This document shows positions 18,000 to 25,764 of a stretch of DNA of 64,000 bases, one piece after another (position 1 is the stretch's first letter; each line of letters begins with the position of its first letter). The notes under the pieces were generated by a model. The model was not told where the DNA came from and did not search any database. It saw nothing but the letters and a program-made list of their open reading frames with translations. Source of the stretch: Alphaproteobacteria bacterium (GTDB lineage: Bacteria; Pseudomonadota; Alphaproteobacteria; Rhodobacterales; Rhodobacteraceae). The stretch lies in NCBI GenBank assembly GCA_030433335.1, contig JAUILL010000016.1, forward strand, positions 1 through 64,000, in the 5' to 3' direction. The translations under genes were made by a program, and so were the position numbers.

Positions 18000-19202
18000 T
18001 CAACGGGCCAGTTGTCGCTCCCGATGGTAGACGTAAAAGATGGCCACGATTGCCGCGAGTGCGCTGGCAAACATGATGACCAAAAGCGGGATGGCTCCGG
18101 TCTCTAAAGTTAGGAGTGATCCGGCGAGCGCGGATAGGGCTGCGCCGCCTCCGATCATGATCGCGCCGCCTAAGCCCGATGCGGTGCCAGCCAGATGCGG
18201 AAAGACGGATAAGGACCCAGAGGTCGCGTTCGGGATGACCATGCCGTTGCCCACCCCAACTGCGGTCATGAACCCGAAGAAGACCAGCACCGAGCCGCCG
18301 CCACTCAGATGGATGAGCAGCGAAATCCCGACGCCCACAGCGTTGACCACGGCCCCCCAGAGGATCATCCGATTGATTCCCCACCGGCGCGAAAATTTGC
18401 CCGACATGAAGTTTCCGGCGAAATATCCGATGGCAGGGGCACTAAAGTAGAAGCCCAAGGTTTCGGGCGGCAGCTTGTAGATTTCGCTGCCCACGAAGGG
18501 TGCGCCGCCGAGATAGGCAAAGAATGCGCCCGATGCGGCCGCGGCAGCCAGCGCATATGCCCAGAACCGGCGCGAGGTCAGAAGGGCGGGATATTCCCCA
18601 AATTGGCGGAACAGAGAGATGTCGCGTGGGCGGCCAGTCTCGCCCAAATCAGCCCATGTGAGCCAGAGCATCACGCAGCCCAAAAGGAACAGACCCCAAA
18701 AGTTTGCTTTCCACCCGAAGGCCGCATCCAGCACGCCGCCGATCGCAGGGCTGATCATCGGGACCAAGGCCATGCCCATGGTCACATAGCCGATCATGCT
18801 GGCTGCGGAGTCTTGGTCATGGACGTCTCGGACGATGGCGCGGGACAGGACCATGCCTGTGACGATGACCGCTTGGCTCATCCGGAAAACCAAGAAGAGT
18901 CCGGCGGTTGGCGCAAAGAGGCAGCCCAAAGTGGCCACCAGAAACAGCGAAATGCCCCATAGCAGAACCGGCCTGCGTCCGTAGCGGTCCGCGATTGGCC
19001 CGATAAACAGCTGCAGCACCGCGTTCACGCCTAAATAGAGTGCGACCGATAGCTGCATCAGCCGGTAGTCGGTTTGAAAGTAGGCCGTCATCCCCGGAAG
19101 CGATGGTAGGAAAATATTCATCGAAAGGGCGGCGAGTCCTGCGAGCATTATCAAGGTCGCGATATGCGGCGCAGTATTTTTGTTGAGCATTTTAAGAGCC
19201 AT
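18000..19202 (-). CDS. Bcr/CflA-type MFS efflux permease
   Basis: This 400-residue inner-membrane protein has 12 predicted helices and the drug:H+ antiporter motif A in loop 2-3 (GPIADRYGRRPVLLWG, about 70-85). The first-helix segment NIFLPSLPGMTAYFQTDY is typical of the Bcr/CflA branch. Such proteins export bicyclomycin, sulfonamides or metabolites. The ATG at 19202 is used; a GTG immediately before it could add one residue. The gene lies between pccR and pccB, so its promoter shares the region holding the PccR-like boxes. It could therefore respond to propionyl-CoA stress, but this is inference. Confidence 0.85.
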   Translation of the reverse strand: MALKMLNKNTAPHIATLIMLAGLAALSMNIFLPSLPGMTAYFQTDYRLMQLSVALYLGVNAVLQLFIGPIADRYGRRPVLLWGISLFLVATLGCLFAPTAGLFLVFRMSQAVIVTGMVLSRAIVRDVHDQDSAASMIGYVTMGMALVPMISPAIGGVLDAAFGWKANFWGLFLLGCVMLWLTWADLGETGRPRDISLFRQFGEYPALLTSRRFWAYALAAAAASGAFFAYLGGAPFVGSEIYKLPPETLGFYFSAPAIGYFAGNFMSGKFSRRWGINRMILWGAVVNAVGVGISLLIHLSGGGSVLVFFGFMTAVGVGNGMVIPNATSGSLSVFPHLAGTASGLGGAIMIGGGAALSALAGSLLTLETGAIPLLVIMFASALAAIVAIFYVYHRERQLAR

Positions 19203-19277
19203 CACGGAGTGGGACGTTGGCCCGACGCTACGGGGTCGCGGCCTCTGATGTCCAATTCCGATTGGTGATTTAGCAGA

Positions 19278-19325
19278 TTTGCATTTTTAATCGGAGTTGC
19301 TGAGAAGAATTTGCAAATTTGCCAA
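19278..19325. promoter_or_regulatory. Candidate PccR operator at the pccB promoter
   Basis: TTTGCAAA (19310-19317) is directly followed by TTTGCCAA (19318-19325), and the centre forms the 12-bp palindrome AATTTGCAAATT. A partial copy TTTGCA lies at 19278-19283. The core is identical to the box upstream of pccR. It lies about 60-75 bp before the pccB start codon. Confidence 0.6.
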
Positions 19326-19383
19326 TGATTGCTTTGCGGGCGCAGAAACGCATCCTATGGTCGCGTCAAAGCGGAGGGCACAG

Positions 19384-20916
19384 ATGAAAGATATCCTGCA
19401 AGAACTCGAAGATCGTCGCGAACAGGCGCGTGCCGGTGGCGGTCAGAAACGCATCGACTCGCAGCACACCAAGGGCAAGCTGACGGCGCGTGAACGCATC
19501 GAACTGCTGCTGGACGAAGGCAGCTTTGAAGAGTTCGACATGTTCGTGGCGCATCGCTGCACCGAATTCGGGATGCAGGAAAACCGTCCCTATGGTGACG
19601 GTGTTGTGACCGGTTGGGGCACCATCAACGGCCGCATGGTCTATGTGTTCTCTCAGGACTTCACTGTGTTCGGCGGCTCGCTGTCGGAAACCCACGCGCA
19701 GAAGATCTGCAAGATCATGGATATGGCGATGCAGAACGGCGCGCCTGTGATCGGCATCAACGACTCGGGCGGTGCGCGTATCCAAGAGGGCGTTGCCTCG
19801 CTGGCCGGTTATGCCGAAGTGTTCCAGCGCAACATCGAAGCGTCGGGCGTGATCCCCCAGATCAGCGTGATTATGGGCCCCTGCGCCGGTGGCGCGGTGT
19901 ATTCGCCCGCGATGACCGACTTCATCTTTATGGTGAAGGACAGCTCCTACATGTTCGTGACCGGTCCTGACGTGGTTAAGACCGTTACCAACGAACATGT
20001 GACCGCTGAAGAACTGGGTGGCGCGATCACCCACACCAAGAAAAGCTCGGTTGCCGATGGCGCGTTCGAGAACGACGTAGAGGCTCTTACCGAAGTGCGC
20101 CGTCTGGTGGACTTCCTGCCCCTGTCGAACCGTGAGAAGGCGCCCGTGCGACCCTTCTTTGATGCGCCGGACCGCGTGGAGAACAGCCTTGATACGCTGA
20201 TCCCCGAGAACGCGAACACGCCCTACGACATGAAAGAGCTGATCAACAAGATCGCGGACGAGGGTGATTTCTACGAAATTCAGGCCGAATACGCCAAGAA
20301 CATGATCACCGGCTTCATCCGCCTGGAGGGTCAGACCGTTGGTGTTGTTGCGAACCAGCCGATGGTTCTGGCGGGCTGTCTGGACATCGACTCCAGCCGC
20401 AAGGCCGCGCGGTTCGTGCGCTTCTGCGACTGCTTCGAAATTCCGATCCTGACCCTGGTGGACGTTCCCGGCTTCCTGCCCGGTACTTCGCAGGAATATA
20501 ACGGCGTTATTAAGCACGGCGCGAAGCTGCTGTTTGCTTACGGCGAAGCGACCGTTCCCAAAGTCACCGTCATCACTCGCAAAGCCTATGGCGGCGCGTA
20601 TGATGTTATGGCGTCCAAGCACCTGCGTTCGGACTTCAACTACGCTTGGCCGACCGCAGAAATCGCGGTGATGGGTGCCAAAGGCGCGACAGAGATTCTC
20701 TATCGCAGTGAGTTGGGTGATCCTGAAAAGATCGCCGCTCGTACCGCCGAGTACGAAGAGCGATTCGCGAATCCGTTTGTCGCGGCAGAGCGTGGCTTCA
20801 TTGATGAAGTGATCATGCCTCATAGCACCCGCCGCCGTGTGTCCCGCGCTTTTGCTGCGCTGCGCCAGAAGAAGCGCAGCATGCCGTGGAAGAAGCACGA
20901 CAACATTCCTCTGTAA
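19384..20916 (+). CDS. pccB: Propionyl-CoA carboxylase, beta (carboxyltransferase) subunit
   Basis: This 510-residue biotin-dependent carboxyltransferase moves CO2 from carboxybiotin on PccA to propionyl-CoA, giving methylmalonyl-CoA. The crotonase-like N half contains [21 protein letters not shown] and the acyl-CoA oxyanion segment [15 protein letters not shown]. The C half holds [21 protein letters not shown] and the second oxyanion site in [15 protein letters not shown] at 19384 has GGAGGG six bases upstream. It is followed after 18 bases by a small unknown gene, and pccA lies 2.2 kb downstream on the same strand. Confidence 0.96.
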   Translation: MKDILQELEDRREQARAGGGQKRIDSQHTKGKLTARERIELLLDEGSFEEFDMFVAHRCTEFGMQENRPYGDGVVTGWGTINGRMVYVFSQDFTVFGGSLSETHAQKICKIMDMAMQNGAPVIGINDSGGARIQEGVASLAGYAEVFQRNIEASGVIPQISVIMGPCAGGAVYSPAMTDFIFMVKDSSYMFVTGPDVVKTVTNEHVTAEELGGAITHTKKSSVADGAFENDVEALTEVRRLVDFLPLSNREKAPVRPFFDAPDRVENSLDTLIPENANTPYDMKELINKIADEGDFYEIQAEYAKNMITGFIRLEGQTVGVVANQPMVLAGCLDIDSSRKAARFVRFCDCFEIPILTLVDVPGFLPGTSQEYNGVIKHGAKLLFAYGEATVPKVTVITRKAYGGAYDVMASKHLRSDFNYAWPTAEIAVMGAKGATEILYRSELGDPEKIAARTAEYEERFANPFVAAERGFIDEVIMPHSTRRRVSRAFAALRQKKRSMPWKKHDNIPL

Positions 20917-20934
20917 GGCTGGATACCCATCCAA

Positions 20935-21282
20935 ATGGCAAAAACACGCTGGCATATCGTCAAGGACGGGCAGGGGGGCATCACTGTCTCCCGCCGTTTG
21001 CCCGCCCGTTTCGACTTCGCGGTCGAAACGACGGTGCCGGCGTGTGATCGCCTTCGGCTGGCCCATCAGGTGCGTCAGGACATGTGGCGTGCATTACAAG
21101 GGTTGCGCGGATTTCTTCCTGTGGTAGAAATCGTTAAGGATGGCAACCAACTGTGCATTCGCGCAGGTGGTGCTGTTCAAGGGAGCTTGCCTTTAGCCTA
21201 TGTTGAGGGTTTAGTTTCACAAATTCTTCATGATCCGAAACGCCGTGCGCGATGGATCATGCACGCAGGGCGGGCAAAGTGA
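20935..21282 (+). CDS. Conserved small protein of unknown function (pcc cluster)
   Basis: This 115-residue basic protein has no signal peptide or membrane segment (begins MAKTRWHIVKDGQGGITVSRR). It has an Arg-rich middle (RLRLAHQVRQDMWRALQGLRGF) and basic C-terminus (HDPKRRARWIMHAGRAK). The composition would suit a nucleic-acid- or protein-binding role, but no family is recognised. It starts 18 bases after pccB, and its TGA overlaps the next ATG (21280-21284), so it belongs to the pccB transcript. The coding bias resembles the neighbours. Confidence 0.72.
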   Translation: MAKTRWHIVKDGQGGITVSRRLPARFDFAVETTVPACDRLRLAHQVRQDMWRALQGLRGFLPVVEIVKDGNQLCIRAGGAVQGSLPLAYVEGLVSQILHDPKRRARWIMHAGRAK

Positions 21283-21677
21283 TGACTCGTCTTGTAAGTT
21301 TCAGTTTCGTCGCCCTCCTGGCAGTGGCGACCACGGTTCGGGGGCAGGAGGGGGCCCCCACCGTGCCCTCGGGCCTGGATCTGACTTTGTACGAGCTGAT
21401 TCTTGAGGATCAGCCCGATGGTCAGATCTGGGCCCGATACCGTTTCGTGGCACCAGATCTGAAGCAAGAAGACTTTGATCGGGTCGCGGGCGATTTTCCG
21501 GAAATCTGCGCTGGCTACGCGTTGCCCGAACTTGATTCTCAGGGTGCCCATCCTGCGATGATCGTCCTGAGCTATGCAGACCGGCCCATCCCCTTTGGCG
21601 AAGCTGCCCCGGATGCGGTGCAGTTCGTCGAGAGCTTTCGAATCGATCAAGGTGCGTGCATCTGGGAGGTCTATTAA
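21282..21677 (+). CDS. Secreted protein of unknown function (resembles DUF6497)
   Basis: This 131-residue protein has an N-terminal signal sequence (MTRLVSFSFVALLAVATTVRG, cleavage near residue 21-23). The mature domain has VPSGLDLTLYELILEDQPDGQIWARYRFVAP, two Cys (EICAGYALPE and GACIWEVY) that could pair in the periplasm, and ends IDQGACIWEVY. From memory this pattern fits the DUF6497 group found in Rhodobacteraceae; no function is known. The start overlaps the preceding stop by one base, so it is translationally coupled to the upstream small gene and pccB. Confidence 0.72.
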   Translation: MTRLVSFSFVALLAVATTVRGQEGAPTVPSGLDLTLYELILEDQPDGQIWARYRFVAPDLKQEDFDRVAGDFPEICAGYALPELDSQGAHPAMIVLSYADRPIPFGEAAPDAVQFVESFRIDQGACIWEVY

Positions 21678-21897
21678 TGCGACCTTCTCAGAGCCGTTTT
21701 CCCCTTTGTACACAGGCTTATGGTGATTTTACGCCACAGGCTGCATATGCGGAATCTGACCCATATCAATCGGCAGAGATTCGCGCTATCGTTGCGCTGG
21801 GAGTATCCCAAGACCCCCACACCTCGAAGCAGTGGTCGGGGAAGGGCCAAGGGTCCGTCCCGGCATATAACAATAGAAGTACATACAGGAGACACGC

Positions 21898-22044
21898 ATG
21901 TCGAAAGTCGTCATCACCCTCGCTGCATTCGCAGTTGCCGCATCGGTTGCAGGCTGCGCGAAGAAGCCCAAGGAAGAAGAATTCGTGGTTGTTCAGCCCG
22001 AACCCATTTCGGTGGAACCCACTTACACCGGCAAGTACAAGTAA
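21898..22044 (+). CDS. 48-residue lipoprotein of unknown function
   Basis: A short gene encodes MSKVVITLAAFAVAASVAGC followed by 28 residues. The lipobox SVAGC places the lipidated Cys at residue 20. The mature part begins AKKPKEEEF, is charged, then Pro/Val-rich, and ends TGKYK. TACAGGAG lies 8 bases upstream of the ATG (21885-21891). Despite its size it has a textbook lipoprotein signal and ribosome site, so it is very likely real. It follows the DUF6497-like gene by 220 bp, in which no gene was recognised. Confidence 0.72.
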   Translation: MSKVVITLAAFAVAASVAGCAKKPKEEEFVVVQPEPISVEPTYTGKYK

Positions 22045-22065
22045 TCGTACTCTGACGAAACCGGG

Positions 22066-22086
22066 GCGGGCCGTCGGGCCCGCTTT
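22066..22086 (+). terminator. Short GC hairpin after the 48-residue lipoprotein gene
   Basis: GCGGGCC (22066-22072) pairs with GGCCCGC (22077-22083) with a four-base loop, followed by only three T residues. It is a weak terminator candidate. Confidence 0.4.
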
Positions 22087-22128
22087 CACTGGCCACGGCC
22101 ATCGCCCCTATACCCAATGGGGGCTTGT

Positions 22129-22494
22129 ATGCTGAAACATCGTGGCTTCCCGGGCCGTATGCCCGGAACTGATTATCAATTCGTAATCCGCCGCGCTAAC
22201 CCGCGCGGAGTGACGCCAATCAAGGCGATTCGTCGATTCCCTGACCGCAAATCTGCGGACAAGCGGGCTGACGAATGCTTCCTTGCGGCACTCTGGCTTC
22301 ATTTTGGCGAAGAGACCTTTGAGCGGGGCAATCTGGACGCCGGACGCCTGAACTGGCTGTTCGAGCGCGAAGTCGTGCCCGCAGAAGAGCCCTTTGACCC
22401 CGCCGATTACGGTGCGCTCCTGCGCATCAACTTGGACGAGGCAGAGCGAACCTTCCCCCAGATCTTCAACGGGAGCTCGGAATGGGTCGGCTGA
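22129..22494 (+). CDS. Conserved hypothetical protein (pcc cluster)
   Basis: This 121-residue cytosolic protein begins MLKHRGFPGRMPGTDYQFVIRR. It has a basic N-terminal half (RFPDRKSADKRADECF) and an acidic C-terminal half (EEPFDPADYGALLRINLDEAERTFPQ). No known domain is recognised. The ATG at 22129 is preferred over 22117, because a G-run (22119-22123) precedes it. It lies between two lipoprotein genes within the pccB-pccA interval, all on the same strand. Confidence 0.65.
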   Translation: MLKHRGFPGRMPGTDYQFVIRRANPRGVTPIKAIRRFPDRKSADKRADECFLAALWLHFGEETFERGNLDAGRLNWLFEREVVPAEEPFDPADYGALLRINLDEAERTFPQIFNGSSEWVG

Positions 22495-22825
22495 GCTTTG
22501 CCCAATGCAGTCAAGCAGTTGCGCGGATTTCGGCGCACCGTTTTGGTGCGCGGTCCGTCGTGCTTGAAAGCATTGGCAAAGCAGCCAATCTAGTGCTGTG
22601 TAAGTCGCGCTTTGCGCGGCGGACGATGTCTCTTACCGAGACCCCTTCCCCGACTTGCGCGCTGGGCTCTACAGGCCTGAGCGCGCATTTTTTCGGTCTG
22701 CCTCACGATTTCGTGCGGTCTGCTTTTGACGGGCGTGGGAACCAGGTGCGGGGAGGTGGCGTTGCTTACACATCAGAACGTCGCACCCGTGCGGGTGGAC
22801 ACGGGATTGTTGAAAGGATTGCACA
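22495..22825 (+). other. 331-bp gap with four hairpins and a terminator
   Basis: No convincing protein gene is present. In order it holds a 7-bp stem GCGCACC/GGTGCGC (22533-22551), CGCGC/GCGCG (about 22606-22618), GTCTC/GAGAC (22628-22642), and a terminator ending in six T residues at 22693. The remaining 130 bases form the leader of the next lipoprotein gene and contain a repeated CGGTCTGC flanking CACGATTTCGTG (22694-22723). This pattern suggests a small structured RNA or a long 3' UTR. Confidence 0.4.
22656..22693 (+). terminator. Intrinsic terminator in the gap before the glycine-zipper lipoprotein
   Basis: TGCGCGCT (22656-22663) pairs perfectly with AGCGCGCA (22680-22687), and six T residues follow directly. 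Confidence 0.75.
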
Positions 22826-23032
22826 ATGCTTAAGAAAACATGGATCGTTGCTTCGGTTGCTCTGCTTGGTCTGGCCGCGTGTGGTGACACGCTTGGCGAA
22901 CAAGCTCTGCTGGGTGGTGGCGCAGGCGCCGCTGCGGGCGCAGTCACAGGCGGTGACATGGTCACCGGTGCTGTTGTTGGCGCAGCCGGCAACGTCGCGT
23001 ACTGCCGTACTTACCCCTCGCGCTGTAACTAA
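22826..23032 (+). CDS. Small glycine-zipper lipoprotein
   Basis: This 68-residue protein has a lipoprotein signal (LLGLAAC, lipidated Cys about residue 19). A glycine/alanine-rich stretch follows, GGGAGAAAGAVTGGDM and AVVGAAG, resembling glycine-zipper domains that insert into or pack against membranes. Two C-terminal Cys (YCRTYPSRCN) may form a disulfide. Related short proteins (YMGG/Omp-like or entericidin-like) are envelope-located; function is unknown. The upstream AAAGGA is a usable ribosome site. It is followed by a strong terminator, so it is probably transcribed from its own promoter. Confidence 0.8.
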   Translation: MLKKTWIVASVALLGLAACGDTLGEQALLGGGAGAAAGAVTGGDMVTGAVVGAAGNVAYCRTYPSRCN

Positions 23033-23074
23033 TCAGCCGCGCGGCAACGCGCACATCCATTCTTATGGCTTTCT

Positions 23075-23112
23075 GGCCGCCGGACCTCGTCTGTCCGGTG
23101 GCCTTTTCTTTT
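23075..23112 (+). terminator. Strong terminator before pccA
   Basis: GGCCGCCGGAC (23075-23085) pairs with GTCCGGTGGCC (23093-23103), 11 bp with one G-U pair, followed by TTTTCTTTT. It separates the small-gene block from pccA, so pccA needs readthrough or its own promoter. Confidence 0.82.
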
Positions 23113-23173
23113 GCCCGACGGCCGGTGTGACCGGCCGAGGCACAATCGGATAAGACGAAAGGGACGGAGACAA

Positions 23174-25174
23174 ATGTTCGACAAGATCCTCATTGCCAAC
23201 CGTGGCGAGATCGCATGCCGCGTGATCAAGACGGCGCAGAAGATGGGCATCAAAACGGTGGCCATCTATTCGGACGCAGACAAAAACGCTCTGCATGTGA
23301 GCATGGCAGATGAGGCGGTCCACATCGGTCCTCCGCCCGCGAACCAGTCGTATATCGTCATCGACAAGGTGATGGATGCGATCCGCCAGACCGGCGCTAA
23401 TGGCGTGCACCCTGGGTATGGCTTCTTGTCGGAAAACTCCAAATTCGCCGAGGCTCTGGAAGCTGAAGGCGTTCTGTTCGTCGGCCCCCCCAAGGGTGCC
23501 ATCGAGTCGATGGGTGACAAGATCACCTCGAAAAAGATTGCCCAAGAGGCAGGCGTATCGACCGTTCCCGGTTACATGGGGCTGATCGAGGACACGGACG
23601 AGGCGGTCAAGATCAGCCAAGAGATCGGCTACCCCGTCATGATCAAAGCCTCCGCCGGTGGTGGTGGTAAGGGCATGCGGATTGCTTGGAACGACGAAGA
23701 GGCCCGCGAAGGCTTTGAATCGTCCAAGAACGAAGCGGCCAACAGCTTTGGCGACGACCGTATCTTTATCGAAAAGTTCGTCACCCAGCCCCGTCACATC
23801 GAAATTCAGGTGTTGGCCGACAAGCACGGCAACTGCATCTACCTTGGCGAACGCGAGTGCTCGATCCAGCGCCGGAACCAGAAGGTGATCGAAGAGGCGC
23901 CGTCGCCCTTCCTTGACGAAGCGACCCGCAAAGCGATGGGCGAGCAGGCCTGTGCCTTGGCCAAGGCCGTGGGGTATGCCAGCGCCGGTACCGTGGAATT
24001 CATCGTCGATGGCGACAAGAACTTCTACTTCCTCGAGATGAACACCCGTCTGCAGGTGGAACACCCCGTGACCGAGCTGATCACCGGCGTTGACCTTGTG
24101 GAACAGATGATCCGCGTGGCGAATGGCGAAGAGCTGTCGATCAAGCAAGAAGACGTGAAGCTGAACGGTTGGGCCATGGAAAGCCGTCTCTACGCAGAAG
24201 ATCCCTATCGGAACTTCCTCCCGTCGATCGGCCGTCTGACCCGCTACCGTCCCCCCGCAGAGATCGCCGAAGAGACCCGCGCTGTCCGCAACGACACCGG
24301 CGTCTACGAAGGCGGCGAGATCAGCATGTACTACGACCCCATGATTGCAAAGCTGTGCACATGGGCGCCGACCCGTCTGGAAGCCATCGAAGAAATGCGC
24401 GTTGCGCTCGATAGCTTCGAGGTTGAAGGCATCGGTCACAACCTGCCGTTCCTGTCGGCTGTGATGGATCACCAGAAGTTCGTCAGCGGCGACATGACCA
24501 CTGCGTTCATCGCCGAAGAATACCCCGAAGGTTTCGCCGGCGTCGATCTGCCCGAAGCGGACCTGCAGCGCATCGCAGCGGCCTGTGCCGCCATGAACCG
24601 CGTCGCCGAAATCCGCCGCACCCGTATCTCGGGCACCATGGACAACCACGAGCGCAAGGTCGGTGACGACTGGGTCGTGCGTCTGGGTGGCTCTGAGTTC
24701 GTCGTGACCATCGCGGCAGACCCCAAAGGCTCGGACGTAACCTTTGCTGACGGCACCACCCTGCGTGTCGAGAGCGATTGGACCCCCGGTGACCAACTGG
24801 CGAAACTGACCGTCGGTGGCAGCCCGCTGGTGCTGAAGACTGGCAAAATCACCAACGGCTTCCGTATCCGCAGCCGCGGCGCGGACCTGAAGGTGCACGT
24901 CTACAGCCCCCGCCAGGCAGAACTGGCAACCTTGATGCCCGAAAAGCTGCCGCCGGATACCTCGAAAATGCTGCTCTGCCCGATGCCCGGCGTCGTGGTG
25001 AAGATGAACGTCGCGGTCGGCGACGAGGTCCAAGAGGGGCAGGCGCTCTGCACCATCGAGGCGATGAAGATGGAAAACATCCTTCGCGCCGAGAAGAAGT
25101 CGGTCGTCACCAAGATCAACGCTGGCCCGGGCGACAGCCTCGCGGTCGACGAAGTGATCATGGAGTTCGAATAA
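23174..25174 (+). CDS. pccA: Propionyl-CoA carboxylase, alpha (biotin carboxylase/BCCP) subunit
   Basis: The 666-residue protein begins MFDKILIANRGEIACRV, the standard biotin carboxylase opening. The ATP-grasp part includes GGGGKGMRIAWN and EMNTRLQVEHPVTELITG. A middle BT-like domain and a C-terminal biotinyl domain with EAMKMEN (biotinylated K632) follow. It carboxylates biotin with ATP and bicarbonate and delivers it to PccB. ATG at 23174 has GGAG four bases upstream. The C-terminal biotinyl domain distinguishes it from the shorter acetyl-CoA carboxylase AccC. The DUF4174 gene is convergent downstream. Confidence 0.96.
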   Translation: MFDKILIANRGEIACRVIKTAQKMGIKTVAIYSDADKNALHVSMADEAVHIGPPPANQSYIVIDKVMDAIRQTGANGVHPGYGFLSENSKFAEALEAEGVLFVGPPKGAIESMGDKITSKKIAQEAGVSTVPGYMGLIEDTDEAVKISQEIGYPVMIKASAGGGGKGMRIAWNDEEAREGFESSKNEAANSFGDDRIFIEKFVTQPRHIEIQVLADKHGNCIYLGERECSIQRRNQKVIEEAPSPFLDEATRKAMGEQACALAKAVGYASAGTVEFIVDGDKNFYFLEMNTRLQVEHPVTELITGVDLVEQMIRVANGEELSIKQEDVKLNGWAMESRLYAEDPYRNFLPSIGRLTRYRPPAEIAEETRAVRNDTGVYEGGEISMYYDPMIAKLCTWAPTRLEAIEEMRVALDSFEVEGIGHNLPFLSAVMDHQKFVSGDMTTAFIAEEYPEGFAGVDLPEADLQRIAAACAAMNRVAEIRRTRISGTMDNHERKVGDDWVVRLGGSEFVVTIAADPKGSDVTFADGTTLRVESDWTPGDQLAKLTVGGSPLVLKTGKITNGFRIRSRGADLKVHVYSPRQAELATLMPEKLPPDTSKMLLCPMPGVVVKMNVAVGDEVQEGQALCTIEAMKMENILRAEKKSVVTKINAGPGDSLAVDEVIMEFE

Positions 25175-25218
25175 GCCATGGCGCTGGCCGCTGGCATATC
25201 GCGCAACCTGCGGGATGG

Positions 25219-25656
25219 TCAGCGGCTGTCGCGGATCTCTTGCTGGCGCATCGGCATCTTGTCGATCGTCCGCGAGATTTCCCGCACGGTCCACGGGGAC
25301 GGTTTACGCAGCTTGATGCCGCCGTCCTTGCCGATCAGCACAAAGCCAAAGCCGCGCGGATGCAACGCTTGGCGCAGGGTAGATCGGGCGTCGGGATCGG
25401 TGTCGACCAGAACGATCACGTCCCGTTCGACCAGACCGTCCAGCTCGTCTTCGATCAGCTCCATCTGGCGCACGAAGGCAGGATCATACGGGCTGTCGGC
25501 GAACACGATCAACGGGCGATGCGTCCATTTGAACTCGGCCAGATCGGCGGTCCGACCGTCAAGGATCACGGCCTCTGTCATATCCGTCTCCTGTGCCCAA
25601 GCGTGTGGGGCGGTTACTGACAATAACATTGCAAACACAGCGGCAAGTCGGGTCAT
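25219..25656 (-). CDS. DUF4174-like secreted protein
   Basis: The 145-residue protein carries a signal peptide ([21 protein letters not shown], cleavage before QE). The mature region has [23 protein letters not shown], a thioredoxin-like beta-strand pattern, then [15 protein letters not shown] and [23 protein letters not shown], matching the DUF4174 family. Members look like thioredoxin-fold proteins lacking the CxxC pair, and none is seen here. The start is decided by AGGAGGAG three bases upstream of ATG (25656). It is antisense to the pcc transcripts and divergent from the mutase gene. An open frame continues upstream through the mutase antisense strand, but that is a codon-bias artefact. 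Confidence 0.8.
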   Translation of the reverse strand: MTRLAAVFAMLLSVTAPHAWAQETDMTEAVILDGRTADLAEFKWTHRPLIVFADSPYDPAFVRQMELIEDELDGLVERDVIVLVDTDPDARSTLRQALHPRGFGFVLIGKDGGIKLRKPSPWTVREISRTIDKMPMRQQEIRDSR

Positions 25657-25764
25657 GGCTCCTCCTGTCGCTCTAGAGATAGGGGCGATGTCCCCGATTA
25701 CGAAGCTTTTTTCCGCGGAAATGTCAGGAGATGGCAGGCCCGCGTCGATTGGAGGAACGGACAG

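Noticed and set aside
23063..25294. 743-codon minus-strand frame across pccA
   Set aside because: Antisense shadow of pccA with no ribosome site, domain or signal.
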